A stretch of DNA of 64,000 nucleotides from Diphasiastrum complanatum (GCA_029204225.1 CM055100.1:47318516-47382515); one strand, 5' to 3'; shown: positions 10,480-23,635, counted from the stretch's first letter. A program made the numbers and translations. The notes: generated from the letters alone by a model not told the origin.

Positions 10480-11948
10480 AGCGAAGCTGATTTTATTCAA
10501 GTTCATTTGGTTGGTACTCTTATATTCAACGACACTTTGCAGTCTAAAGTGTATTTCAACTATCCAAACATTCGAAATGATCCAAACTTGACCATTACCA
10601 TAATTCGCAAAATAATGCTTGAATTTGGTAATAGTCTTCTTGAGATTCTCTACTTGCAACTTGATAATACTGCCAGAGAAAATAAAAATCAAACAGTGCT
10701 GGCATATTTATCAATGTTAGTTGCTCTGAAGATTTTCAAAAAAATCAAAATAGGATTTTTATTGGTGGGTCACACTCATGATCAAATTGACCAAATGTTC
10801 AGTTTCTTCTCGAAAAAGCTAAGACGCAAAAAAGCCTTTTCTTTACCAGTCTTATAGAGTATTATCAAGAACTCATACAACCCTGCACCAAATGTGGTTT
10901 TATTGCGTTGCACATATGATTTTAGAGATTACATCAAAACGTCGAAAGAACATTGCATCGCACCAATAAATGATATTTCAACATTAGTTCAAAATTGTCA
11001 ATAATGTTGGTGGCATTACATTATTGGGAAAAACAATGCTCTAACTCAGTGGCATGGCTACCTTTTGAAGGAGTCCGTTTTTTACAATCTGTGCCTTCTT
11101 CTCAAGTTAAACTTGCACCTTTGTGTCCTCTAACTTCTGTCTTGGAAGAGCAAAAAGCTCAAAGGGAACATCAGCCAGTCGATCCACTTGCGGCATTAAA
11201 TTTTTTGGAAACAACCCTTCAAGCAACATACTAATTTTTTTTTTAACGTTTGCTTGATTTGGGAGACTCAAACTTGTTTGAAGAATTTTAGTGGCCAGCC
11301 ATATTTTCACTTCCAACAACGGCCGTTGATTCCTCTATTGTTCCACAATAGACTGTGTCTTTAAACCTTCTTCACAATGAAGAACGTGAAATTTATTTAG
11401 CTTCAACAAAAAGTCGACGAACTGTAAATGCTGCCAAGGCTAAATGGTCTAGTAATCTCAATGAATTAAAGGTCATGAGTCTCATTGCACTTTTCGCGTC
11501 GAAAAATAATGAAAGTCATCCATTTTGGATTGCTAAAGTGATTGGCTTCGTTCAGAGCAACGACACCAAGATTGTACATGTGCATTGGATGCGTACTATT
11601 TCAACAAATGCTTTCTTGGAAAGGTACGAGCTAGAAATGTTGCAATTAGATCCAAGAGGCAAGTGGAAGCATGCAACATAGAACCAACCAAGAGTTGATG
11701 ACATAAATCTTGAAGATATGGATGTGCTTGCATTTAATTTTGAGCTAACAATGATGAACCATTTACGAAAGTTCACAATATCTATATTACAAGAACGACT
11801 TGGGTTAAGTGCACACCCATCATCTTTGACTCGGCTTCAACGTAGCAAAGCCACAATAAACAATTTTCTCTCGACATTGGATGTTGATTCAGATGAGAAT
11901 TTGCAGGAAATCGTAACTTTTCCTAGAAATCGTCCTCAGTGCCCATGA
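10480..11948 (+). pseudogene. Broken gene with GHTHDQIDQ motif (DUF7869-like family)
   Basis: The + strand ORF at 10507-10857 contains LYLQLDNTARENKNQ, then LLVGHTHDQIDQMFSFFS and a basic tail. After a TAG at 10855 the same frame continues for about 45 codons. The signal then moves to another frame (about 10995-11234, with EKQCSNSVAWLPFEG). A third part (11355-11681, then 11700-11948) has LIALFASKNNESHPFWIAKV and a tail. The pattern D-N-x(2)-R-E-N-K-N followed by GHTHxxIDQ recalls a family catalogued as DUF7869, of unknown function and often found in repeat-like copies; I give that name from memory and could not check it. The copy is dead: at least two stops and one frameshift, and no start of its own. 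It could be a transposon gene or a captured host gene. Confidence 0.55.
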
Positions 11949-12440
11949 TTTCCTAGTGAGGTTCGCAAATTTCAAGACAATGTTATGAGGTCTGGCGAGT
12001 TCTTGTAAGTAGTTTTTTTGTACAAAATGCGTAAAATTGGCTAATAGTACAAAAATTGGTCTGATCAGAATTTGCGGATAGGACAGAAAAATTGTGGAAG
12101 TAATTTTGAGACTCATGAATTATCTACAAATTCTGTCAACGAGGATTTGATGCAAAAGAACTGATTTTTTCTAGTTCTAGAAAGTTTCACTCTGCGATAG
12201 AATTCATGGAGGCAATAAATGAATTGTGGACAATAAAAATGGGTCTGAGCAAATTCTATCTTGTATGATTGTGCATCAAAACTTCAGAAAAAGAATAAAT
12301 CTTGTGGTTGGATTAGAAAAAAGACTGATTGTAGTTATGATCTAAGGCTATCTTGATGTTCTAAATAAGAAACATATCGAAAAAATTCGTCAAAATGTCA
12401 AGTAAACAGTAAACAAAATAAATAACAAAATTTAGAAAAT
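11949..12440. other. Unassigned DNA between two transposon relics
   Basis: No coherent coding signal in any frame and no match to other repeats in the window that I could see. Confidence 0.4.
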
Positions 12441-15400
12441 AAACAAACCTAGTACATATAAAGATAAAAGCAGGGTTCGTTGTACTTTTGGAGTCTGCTT
12501 CCATTAACCACAGTGTCTAAAGTATCGCCTTGTAGGATTTGGAGTTATACGTAACCAGAGGCAAAAATCTTTTGGATTAGATAAGGTCTTTGGCCAGAAA
12601 ATTTTAGTTTTTCTTTAAAGGCTTGGCATGATCGATCCTTAAAACTCAAAGAGTTTCCTTTTGATTCGGTGAGTCTCACAAAGTTGTTCTAGGTGGAATA
12701 ATCTATTAGCTAGGATCTTTCGATGATCTAGCTCAAGATTATATGCTACTCGTAGGGATGGAATATGGAATTCCACAGGCATGACAACTTCCTAGCCATA
12801 GACTAGTTGGAAAGGAGTTAGACCTGTGGCTCTCTTTGAGGTAGTGCGATAGGCCCATAGAGCAACATAAAGTTTTAGTTCCCAATCAGATCGGTTGGAC
12901 TCAAAGGTCTTGGTTACAACACCACATAATATTTTGTTGGTGGATTCTGCCTATCCATTGCATCGTCGATAATACGGGGAACTTTTGCGATGTACCACAA
13001 AGAATTTTGAAAGCAGATTTGCTATGACAGAGTTAAGGAAATGTGTCCCCCTATCGGTGATAAGTTCTAGGGGGCAACCGAAACGAATGATAACCTGTTC
13101 ATAGAGAAATTTTGCAGTAGAACGAGCGTCAGCATTGCAAACAACTCTAGCTTCAGCCCATTTGGTACAATAGTCTATAGCTACTACAATATATCTTGAT
13201 TGAGTGTGTCTAGCAGCAAGACTAATTGGTCCAACATAATCAATTCCCCATCTCTGAAAAGCTTGATCAGTTGACCTCTAGGGTATCTCCCATATGCTGA
13301 GAAAAGGTAGCTTGCATAACACGCTGGAAAGTGCTAGGAGCATTACAGAGACCAAAAGGCATAACTTTCCAACAGAAGGTTCCCCATTTTGTGGCAAAAG
13401 CGGTTTTGTGCTGATCTTCTTTAGCAATTTGAATCATGTTGTATCCGCTAAATACTAAGAAGGTAGGACTCATTTCGAGCTAGATTTTCTAAGATGGATT
13501 CTCCGAAAGGTAATGGAAAATGATCATGTTCTGTGATGCATTAAGTTTTTTAAAGTCGACATAGATGCGAAATTTTTCATTTTTCTTAGGAACGATGACG
13601 ATTCGGGAGACCCACTCAGTTAGTTCGATTTCATAGATAAATCTTGCATCTAACAAGCGTTGTAGTTCTTCTTTGATTTTGGCCTTGTAGATCGGATTAC
13701 ATCTGTAGGGATGGCTAGCAGTTGGTGGTCTCACACTCGGTTTAAGTGGAATACGATGCACAACTACTTGGGGTGAGATGCCTTTCATGTCTTTATAGGA
13801 CCAAGCAAAGACATGCTGATATTTGCGCAAAAGCTTCTCAAGCCTCTTGCATTGTTCCTAATTGAGATGAGCCCCGATGTGGACAATGTATTCGTTACTT
13901 TCATTGGGCTCACTCAAGGAGGAAGTGATAGTTCGGCTAGGGCCTTCGTAGGATGAATTACCATTTGGCTTATGTTGAGCGCGTGGTAATTGGATGGTCA
14001 CATCCTCGATCGTATAGTCTTTAAAATATGTAGACACATCATGTGCTGGGGATTCGAGGGAGACCTTTCAACTGTCTGGATGGTGACTTGGGAGGTTCGG
14101 GGATTGGCGTATGAGCGGATGCGATATCAGGAACTTCCCTAGCAGTGGTAAGGTCTAGGAGGCTGGATTTGAAGGGGTTTCTTCATCTTTTTTTTTATGG
14201 TACGGCCACGAGGTTGTGGCTTCGGAGGACGTGAAGTGTGCGAATGAGGAAGTGGTGGCACATCATGGAGGATCTCGTCGTGGATTTTAAAAAATTATTT
14301 TCTCCTCACATAAGTCCCATGGATAATTTGGTCATTTGACACTGTATAGCTTGGTATCATGACCGTAACCTTGGCAACTGGTTTCACTTTGGATGATGAA
14401 TACTACGGGAAGGCTTTGAGTGGAAGTGTCTCCATGTAGTTGAGGATCTGAATATTAGAAATGTCCAAATCTTCTAAATTCGTAAGAGATTGTTGTCATC
14501 TACAAATAAATCTTCTGATTTATTAGTAGGTGGCCATGCAACATTTAACAACTCATCATTGTGTGGAAGAATATCAATAAAATTGATATTAATGATAGGG
14601 GTGTCTAGATCAGGAATTTGTTCGTTATCAGCCAGAGGAGTATATATATAGTCATCCTGATGTTGAGCACAATAATCGACATTCGCACAATCAATGGTAG
14701 CCAAATTGTGACTCCAGTTTACGATATCAATAGATTCAATATAATGACATTTTTCTTGAGTGGACTGGTATGGCACAAACACTGAATTAGTAGTAGAGGA
14801 TCTCTCATCATGAAAACATGCGGGTTTGAGTTTGCTAGATGAATCAATGGTAATAGAACTGTCTCTATTTCCAAAGGTGGCTCGTCATTTGTTCCAGTCG
14901 TGAACGACTCTTGCATTGGTGAGCCATGGGTGACCAAGTAGTAACTCGTAGGAATAGGCATTACTAGGGATATCGAGTATGACTAGGTCTATAGAAAATT
15001 TCAGACCTCCTAGTTTGATTAGAACTTGTGGGAGAAAACCGGTAGGTCGGACCACACTTTGATCAACCATCCTAAGCTAACAATGGGTTTGGTAAGTTTG
15101 TCTCTCAGATTCCATTCTAATATGAGAGATGTAGAAACGATGTTGACACCTGAGCCACCATCCAGTACAGCTAGGACTTTGTGAGATTGGCAATGAGTAG
15201 CTAGAATCTTAATATTGCCCCTTTCACTGATCGGATTTGTGAGGTGAATGGCATTTTGGGCAGCTTGTCATTTGTTGTTTTCATTTTCCCGCATGTTTCC
15301 AGAGAACATAGAAAGGGAGGGTCACATTAGCTTGTAATAAATCCCCCCAAACTTCAGTGCCTTCAAGGGTTTTGTTCTCAAAAGACGTGTGAGGTACTTT

Positions 15401-15640
15401 ATGGGAGGTGGAAGAGTGTTTGTCTGCATTGTTCGATACTGGTGATGCAGCCTAATTTCTTCGGATGGTTGAGGATAGACAATGGGTGTCGAATCTTCAT
15501 TTGGAGGTACATTATGCTACTGGATTTTGTTGGGTGCAATTGTAGGTGTTTGGCATTGGGTTTGTGCACGAGTCAAGACCCACGCTAGATGAGTTTCGAC
15601 TGGCAATGTTTCTACTTGCACGGAATAGATAAGAGCAGCT
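12440..15640 (-). pseudogene. Ty3/Gypsy element A: protease, RT and integrase relic
   Basis: Minus strand, from high to low coordinates: retropepsin motif LDGGSGVNIV (about 15150-15180), LLGHPWL (about 14940), RT (13830-13489, VPKKNEKFRIYVDFKKLNAS, then 13473-13267, KTAFATKWGTFCWKVMPFGL), and directly the integrase core RWGIDYVGPIS (about 13240), ITDRGTHF and the AESTNK Glu (about 12930). The RT palm with its catalytic Asp pair, RNase H and the integrase zinc finger are absent: RT jumps to integrase at about 13262, so there is an internal deletion of roughly 1.5 kb. Many stops are present. The LDGGSGVN and ESTNK motifs fit plant non-chromodomain Gypsy elements. No LTR was identified. Confidence 0.8.
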
Positions 15641-15765
15641 GGTTTTGATCGGGATGGACAATTCTTTACTTTGTTTAATGCCGCAATTTTCACAAGCTAG
15701 TGGAAAGCAAAGTTTATCATTAAGTCACTACTTGAAATATTATCAAGGCTCTCCTAAAAAAAAAG

Positions 15766-15775
15766 TATATATATA
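15766..15775 (+). promoter_or_regulatory. TATA box candidate for the 15876 ORF
   Basis: TATATATATA lies about 110 bp before the ATG at 15876, which has a strong plant start context (ACCATGG). The spacing suits a promoter with a short leader. Confidence 0.4.
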
Positions 15776-15875
15776 GGCCTCAGCCATCCTCTCCACAAGT
15801 TCATTCTAGATTTTTGCCCAAGAGTTCATGCTGAAATTTTCAAAATTTTCAGAACAATCTAGAATCACTGCTACC

Positions 15876-16767
15876 ATGGCCTCCCATGACACCTCACTCT
15901 CACTCCATTGTCGTAAGGCCCCTAAGCCCTATTCGAATGACATATTCTTGATCTCCATCAAGAATTATGCTGAAGCACTCATCCTAGCCAGGGATATTCT
16001 CACTAATCTTGGTTTTGATCTGACGTATTTGACGGATCAGCAGGACAAGAGTTTGGTCCGAGCAGCCTATTCCACTTATTCTGATGAGTTCCAGTCATTT
16101 TGGATCATGTCTAAGGGCAACAGTTCTACCATCATCAACATCTCTTCAAAACATCTACAAGCCATTGGATTTCCTAACATGGGCGAGACGATCCATGGCA
16201 ATGGTACTAGATACGATGCCAACTAGTTCACAAAGTTTTCGATGGACGACGGAAAGACAATTGCCCAAACCAATGACAACATCACCATTCGCTTCATCAA
16301 AGATCCAAAGCTCAGGGCAGCATCAAAGATCCTCGTGGCCATGATCGAGGTTCACATTGCCAAAATAGATCGCATTCCACCTAGCGATTTATTCTCATTG
16401 ACTCTCACCATGGATGATCCCACTCACAATTACAAGTGGGCAGAGAAAGTGTCCGACAAATTATGTGTGGCCTTGGAAGCTAGAAAATCCACCACCAAAT
16501 GTGGATATCTCTTCCACATGTTGGTCACAAAGCAATAGGACAATGAACAGCCACAACTATCAAAGAGCTTGAAGACATCTATCCTAGCACCAGAAAGCGC
16601 ACCACCCCACAACTGTCAGCCAAACCCATTTCACGTGCACCACCTACAAAGAAGCAGAAGCATAATGTCGTGAGCACAAAAGACATCATCTCCCCTGATA
16701 TCTTATCTAGTGATATAGGGGTAGAGTATGCTGAATCTGGAGGGAGCTTGAGGTCTACCGGTCCCTA
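15876..16767 (+). pseudogene. Unknown ORF of about 297 codons, broken
   Basis: The frame runs from ATG 15876 (upstream ATG at 15828 also in frame) to 16538, with one in-frame TAG at about 16224. After a frameshift near 16540 the signal continues in another frame (IKELEDIYPSTRKRTTPQLS, then the basic stretch PPTKKQKH) to a TAG at 16765-16767. The N-terminal half includes NDIFLISIKNYAEALILARD. I do not recognise the family. The basic C-terminal tail and the transposon setting would suit a Gag-like protein, but no zinc knuckle is visible. The last codons run into the Gypsy B LTR remnant that starts at 16752, so the native C-terminus is lost. Confidence 0.4.
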
Positions 16768-16806
16768 GCGTGGACACGCTACCCGAGACTAGTCATGGGC
16801 ATGACA
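16752..16806 (-). mobile_element. Remnant of the 3' LTR of Gypsy B
   Basis: 55 bp nearly identical to 19083-19137, including TCTACCGGTCCCTAGCGTGG and ending ATGACA, right beside a polypurine-type tract (AAGGGGGGAAGAA on the minus strand, 16807-16819). Only the first 55 bp of the LTR survive. Confidence 0.8.
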
Positions 16807-16834
16807 TTCTTCCCCCCTTATTCAAGTTCTGTCC

Positions 16835-18385
16835 TCAAAACTTAAAACTGAGAAAGTTCCTCCTTAAGCTTCCTTCCTGTTCCCAGGAATCGTCATCGTC
16901 TATACATCCTCTCCATCGAACCAGATGCTCAATAACTCTACGATTCCTCAATCGTTTAGTTCTTGTATCCAAGATCTTTTCGGGTTTAAGATGAGATACA
17001 CCCGATGATTCATCCAACAGGTCCAACTGATCTCCAGATACAAGATGCTCCCCTTCACACGTACTCTTTTTGATACAACTAACGTGAAATACGGGATGCA
17101 CTTGTGATCCATCCGGGAGTTCCAATTGGTAAGCTAAGGATCCGATCTTTTTCAAGATCTTAAACGGTCCTCTATATCTAGGGGACAACTTATAATGCTT
17201 GCCGGTACGCATTACACTTGAATCCTTCGGGATTCTCAAATATACCCAATCTCCCACTTGGAAGTCTCTCGGTAATCTTTTCAGATTTGCATAATGTCTG
17301 TCTCTATCCGGGGCACTCTGGACATTTTCACGTGCAATCCGTAGCATTTCCTGCATATCATGAAAAGAATTTGCTACTTTCTGAAACTTGATCGTCCGAG
17401 TCTCAACCGCAATGGGTGACCTAGGCTCAAAATCATACATAAGCATATAAACGGGCTATAAGTGGTAGCCGAATGCTTACTACTATTATAGGCAAACTCG
17501 ATCAATGGAAGGTACTTTTTCCAATCAGATTGTCGTCTGGAAACATATGCCTGAAGCATTTGTTCCATCGTTTGATTTATTCTTTCCGTCTGTCCATCCG
17601 TCTCAGGATGATCAGAAGAACCCAAACTCAGTATCGTCTCTAGTTTAGCGGATACGACCAACCAAAAGTGACCGATGAACTTCGGATCGCGATCGCCCAC
17701 AATATCACTTGGTAATCCGTGAAGCCTAAACAGACGCTCTACAGATATCTGAGCTAAATCAAAAGCCTTCGCGATGGTCTTTACTGAAATAAACGTAGCC
17801 AATTTGGTAAGATGGTCGACCACAACCCAAATTGCATCATGCTGTTTATTCGTCCGCGGTAACCCAACCACGAAATCCATGGAAATACTATCCCATCTCT
17901 TATCAGGGATATCCAGTGGATGCAACAAACTGCCAGCCTTATGGCATTCAGCTTTATTCAACTGGCATTGGTCACACTTGGCCACATAAGATTCTACAAA
18001 GGGCTTGAGTTTTGGCCAATAAAAATCCCTTCGTACCAAATCCAATGTACGATGTATGCCAGGATGTCCTGCGCATGGTGAGTCATGACATTCATAAGGA
18101 ATTTTATTCCTAACAACATGGCACACAAACCTTCCCTTTCCTGAACAAAAGTCCATTACGGATAGAGAAGTCATCAGTACTCTTTATATCCTTCTCCCTA
18201 GACTAACCACCATGATTATCAGTCCCGCTTGATGAAACTGCTAGAACCCTATTCCAGATTGGTCCAAAATGTGGGTCTTTCTCATAAAGACCTCTCAAGG
18301 AGAGATAAAAGTCTGTTCTAATCTCAGTGAAGGAAAGTTCATTCACTACACCAATTCGACTAAGTGCATAAGCTTGTGATTCCAC
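16835..18385 (-). pseudogene. Gypsy B integrase with chromodomain (chromovirus)
   Basis: Minus-strand Ty3/Gypsy pol end. The tail of RNase H (ALSRIGVVNELSFTEI) is at 18385-18203. Integrase follows: the HHCC finger (AGHPGIHRTLDLV, then KCDQC), the catalytic core with MDFVVGLP, VGDRDPKF and the DGQTERINQ Glu (18174-17374). The C-terminal domain has GPFKILKKIGSLAYQLELP and a chromodomain LVRWRGCIDDDDSWE (17446-16835). The two ORFs overlap in different frames at 17374-17446, so there is a frameshift. The chromodomain steers insertion to particular chromatin (known). Gag, protease and RT are deleted: only about 240 bp separate the RNase H tail from the primer site. Confidence 0.9.
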
Positions 18386-18627
18386 AGTAAGCAGTCATGC
18401 AAACCTGTCAAACATTACCAACACTCAACATCCAACATGTTAGAGTATCTTTGCTTCCATTCTAGCCTATTCCCATCGATTTAAAACCAAACCGGCTTCC
18501 AAACAGACAATAGACAACATTAAAAATACAGTAATCATTCATAAGGTTTTGTTGTTTACTCCGTCGGATTCTTGAGAAAACGTTGAGATTTCCACTCAGC
18601 ACTTTCAATGGTAAATCCTGCTTAGAC

Positions 18628-18642
18628 TAGCTCTGATACCAA
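18628..18642 (-). other. Primer-binding site of Gypsy B (initiator tRNA-Met)
   Basis: The minus strand reads TTGGTATCAGAGC next to the LTR end, the standard initiator-Met primer site of plant LTR elements. Confidence 0.8.
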
Positions 18643-19137
18643 TATAAAGTCCGCACAACAGGATTCTAGTCTAAGCATACCATACAAAGCAACATCACAT
18701 GGGAACTGGTGGAGCTTAAACCAACCCAACCAAATCTAGATCGTATGGATCTAGCCCCCAAGCTATGGATCAATCAGAGTCATGGAAAGAGGAGTCACAC
18801 CAACAACATGTAACTACTCATCACAAATCAAGCATACACTAGTGAGAGCCCAGCATATATACTTATACCCGCCAAGGCCCATGCACCACTAGTAGTGCAC
18901 TATGACACCTCACTGGACACTTCTGCAGCCTATCTGGGCCACATCATCCAGTTCCCTAATGACTCACTGATAGACCCATACCCACTCCACCACCATGTGT
19001 TTAGGCCTACAACTATTAATTATGACCATGTACACATAAGGGCCCCAATTCCCTTATAGTCACAATTAACTTACGGGTTGTTGGTCTACCGGTCCCTAGC
19101 GTGGACACGCTACCCGAGACCGGTCATGGGCATGGCA
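18643..19137 (-). mobile_element. 5' LTR of Gypsy B
   Basis: About 495 bp, bounded by the primer site at 18642 and by the copy of the terminal 55 bp at 19083-19137. On the minus strand it begins TGCCATGCCC. Next to that end is a perfect hairpin TAGCGTG-GA-CACGCTA (19099-19112) flanked by ACCGGT sites. Confidence 0.75.
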
Positions 19138-20001
19138 ACTATCTACTTATTGCGTTCAGTATATGTCAGAATGCATGCATCTCTGTATTGCTTTTGTAAC
19201 TGATAGAAATTGTCTGAGAATTCAATACTTTATGTTTGGCTACGTAATCACTTAGTATCTAGTGATTTTAGAGTTAGTTGCTAAGGATGGCACCAAGATT
19301 TACCAATCCCAACAACAACAATCTCACCTCCAGGAAGCTCAAAAGATCCAAGAAGAAAAAGCTTCGATTGGTGTGGGACCACCAATCCAATAAGGAGGGG
19401 AATAATGTTAGCAAATGTGCAAACACAGTGAAAAATATATTTAAAAAAATAAGGTTTGTGGCATGTGTATTATAAGCCCACGTATGAGTATTTGCCAATA
19501 AACTTCTACTATGACATGTGTTTTGTAAGTCCATGGGTAGAAGCTTGAAATAATAAAATAACTTAAACTTAGACTTGGAACTTAGACCTAAGAAACTTAA
19601 GCTGAAAGATTCTAAGTTATTTTAAGTTATCTTAAGTTCCAAGCTGGGAACTTCTAAGTTCTAAGCTCTAAGTTAGAAGTTTTTAGAAGCCTTAGAATGG
19701 CTAGTTTAGAACTAATCCCATAAGCTAGTGGATGCTTATGGAAGGCCCTCCTTGCTATAAGAGGAGAGGTATTTCTCATGGACATGACACTTTGAGATTA
19801 TGGCAAATTGCTTTCTGATATTATCTTGTGATTTCATTGTGTTCCCTTTGGGAAGGTGCATAGCTTGAGGGAAGTGCTCGGGCCTCCTCTTGCCTCCTTT
19901 TCATCAGCTTTTAATTGTGGCATGCTTGGTATTGTTTATTGCTTAATTAGCCGCAATTTATATCTTTCATTTCCCTTTGGGAGTTAGTATTGGTTTTATC
20001 A
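19138..20001. other. Unassigned DNA with a foldback repeat
   Basis: No recognisable gene; a 65-codon ORF at 19278-19475 is Lys-rich and unconvincing. At 19574-19584 and 19633-19643 an 11-bp inverted repeat (CTTGGAACTTA/TAAGTTCCAAG) sits in a stretch of degenerate TAAGTT/AACTTA units. Confidence 0.4.
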
Positions 20002-20290
20002 TTTGCTAGTTGGAAAGCCTTAGCAAAATTAGTTTATTGTTGATCCTTGCTAGTTGGGTAAGCCTTAGCAAGTTTATTTATTTTCCAAGTAGTGGCTAGT
20101 TGGGTACCGTCTTAGCCACAACTAAATTAGCTTCCATTCCGAGCACCAGTTGGGAAGTCTTGGTGCTCCTTAAATTCATTTATGTTTTCATTTCACAGTT
20201 GTTAAGCTTTGTAGAACTTAGAATGTGGACGACCGGTCTACCACTATACTACGCACGAAACCTCTCATTAGATCTAGCCATTTAGTGGAG
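20002..20290 (+). repeat. Hairpin-rich repeat, copy 1 (four covarying hairpins)
   Basis: Four stem-loops have perfect stems and a shared loop: TTTGCTA/TAGCAAA (20002-20027), CTTGCTA/TAGCAAG (20046-20072), GTGGCTA/TAGCCAC (20092-20119) and GAGCACCA/TGGTGCTC (20141-20168). The loops are GTTGGAAAGCCT, GTTGGGTAAGCCT, GTTGGGTACCGTCT and GTTGGGAAGTCT. The stems differ in sequence but stay paired. The segment ends with GTGGACGACCGGTCTACC at about 20223-20240, which is also in copy 2 at 55191-55208. It has no coding signal and its element class is unknown. Confidence 0.8.
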
Positions 20291-21456
20291 TAGATTTACT
20301 TCCAACACCATTTGGGATCGGGAGGAAGGGGCAATCTAGAGGCCCAATTTGTAAGTGCAATCTTTTTTACTATAGTTCTAATTGTGTATTTCTATTGCTT
20401 TCTATTGCTGATAACTCAAGCCCATGACAACTTATATGCATGTAAGATTAGCACTTACTAGATTTATTAATCAAAAATCATTATAAGCAACGTTTGCAGT
20501 ATTATCATGCATGCATGAGTTTGATCATAGTAATGAGTTAGGCTACCCACCGTGTCAGTGATATTCCATATGGCATCGTACCTGAATGAGAGGTGAAGTC
20601 ATTTCTTGCAAACTATCCATCTTCAGCTGCTTAAACGAATCACCTACGTGCTAAAGCATTCAAACCAAAAGTATTGGGTTAAGCATAGAGTACTTTTAAA
20701 ACCTCATAGAGTCTTCACCAATAGTTAATTACTTGCTTTCTCGAAGATGAATAACGTAGCATTCTATTTTTTGTGAGCATTCCACTCCTTACCATACCCA
20801 CAATATTCGGCTTATCAGCACTTGTAAACATGTCTTCTCAAGAGCATAATATCAAACCAAGCATTCTTTATACTACTTCCTTTATCGTAGTCACAGCCAT
20901 CCTCATACTAGTTATCAGAGGTAGATAGCATCACAATTTCTATCGTAGTAAACGAGCAATCATCTGGAGCAATCACACATAGAGAGTTACAACCAATCAA
21001 ATATAGCAAGAGCATTCTTATCAACCACACTTATGCTATAACCTCTGGTATTTTCGGAAAATACTTATAAGAACAGCGGTCCATCGCACTTTTGATAGCA
21101 TTCCATATTGAAAAATGCGTGGAACTTTGCTCATATGTAGAGCACTGCTAAATCGCAATAACTATATGGATTTTTGAGCCAAAAAATAGTGTTGGCCAGC
21201 GACCAAATCCGCCTTAGAGAGGGTGCTGGCCAATGACTACTCTTATATCAGAAAACATAATAATCATTATCAAAAGTTGTCCAGTGCCTACCATAAGCTA
21301 GGAAAGTTGAAAAAACACATGTAGAAATTTCCACTTCTGCTCCTTGAGACTGCGCTTGATTCTAGGAGTATCCAATCACAAGTTTGCAAGCCAAAACTTG
21401 CTATTACACAAAAGTAATCACAGCAAACTGTGAGCATCCATTCTTCACCATAAAGC
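20291..21456. other. Unassigned AT-rich DNA
   Basis: No convincing ORF. A TTTGATAGCA motif near 21090 recalls the loops of the hairpins at 40297-40604, but no stem is preserved here. GGCCAGCGACC and GGCCAATGACT at about 21195-21240 form a weak direct repeat. Confidence 0.35.
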
Positions 21457-21667
<211 letters not shown>

Positions 21668-21754
21668 CCACCAACCGTACCCACAGTCAACAAAGTATCT
21701 CAGGGGGCAGCTAGCACCTCTGAGATGGAGTGCTAACTGCCCACCAAAAGAAAT

Positions 21755-22862
21755 TCAACTTTTTTTTGGTAAAGTAAACTTGAGTCTAGGGAACAAATTG
21801 TGTAGGAATAGGTTGTTTATAATCTCATACAATCTTCCTTTCATAAAGCTGTTAAGTTGAAAAGCAAGAACGATGTTATTGACCTCATCCATAAAGGTAT
21901 CCTGCTCATTAAAAAAAAAAGAGTAAATAAAAAATTGATCAGTGTGGATGAGAAAATACGAACAACAAAAACAAAAAGTCATAGTAACAGATGGATGTAA
22001 TAGACGAATTTAACAAATGGATATAGACGATGGAGTTCATAAATAGATGGATTTTACAAATGAATATCACAGATGAACAAGATGAAGGTTACACAGAATG
22101 GAAATGGAAAAAAAATGAACATTGTGATGGCGCAAATGGTAACTGATGTGAAGGAACAATGGTAACTATGGTGTCAGGTGGGTGGGGTCTAAGGCGAGTA
22201 ATGGGCGAGTAATCACAGTGGGCAAGTAATGATGACGAGTAATGAGGCGAGTAATGGGACGAGTAATGGGGGCGAGTAATGAGACGAGTAATGATGGCGA
22301 GTAATAGCTAAAAATCACATCTTTACTTGTCAGTTTGGTATATGGTAGATCAAGCGTTGTGCTTGCTATTGTACTGATGGCGAGTAAAGATACTAAAAAA
22401 AATACAAAAAATCTCAATAGGTGAGTAATAGAAAAAGGCGGAAAACTGAAAAAATGGTGGGAAAATTTGAATTGGCTAGTAATAGCTCTGAGCACGAGTA
22501 ATAAATTTATACCTCGCTTGTTAGCAAAATGATGCCTCTGAGCTTACTGATCACTCAACTCTGATGACATGTAAATTTGGCAAAGAAAAAGTGTAAAACA
22601 TGGGTTTGGCGAGAAATAGGCTGCAAGACGAGTAAAGTCTCTGATGGCAAGTTATAATTTATAACTTGCCAAGCTCATAAAATAGTGTCTGGAGCCTGTC
22701 TAGCTCTCTGGAGAAGTGGTGATTAAAGAGGAGAAGGAAAAAGTTGAAAAAAGCCTGTAGGTGAGTAATAAGTCTGTCAAAAAGAGAGAAAATTGCAGAA
22801 AAATGTAAACTAAAAAACCACTCCTAGGACTATTTAGCATCGTCTCCCCGACAACGGCACCA
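21755..22862 (-). mobile_element. Second E1 leader copy with primer site
   Basis: The reverse complement of this stretch follows the + strand leader at 4800-5740: primer site (22843-22862), the ACTCGCC units (about 22195-22480), and the stretch encoding HTDQFFIYSFFF at about 21920. After that the two copies diverge and no gag follows; the unit is cut and then meets the partial LTR at 21663. Confidence 0.7.
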
Positions 22863-22868
22863 AAAAAA

Positions 22869-23635
<767 letters not shown>

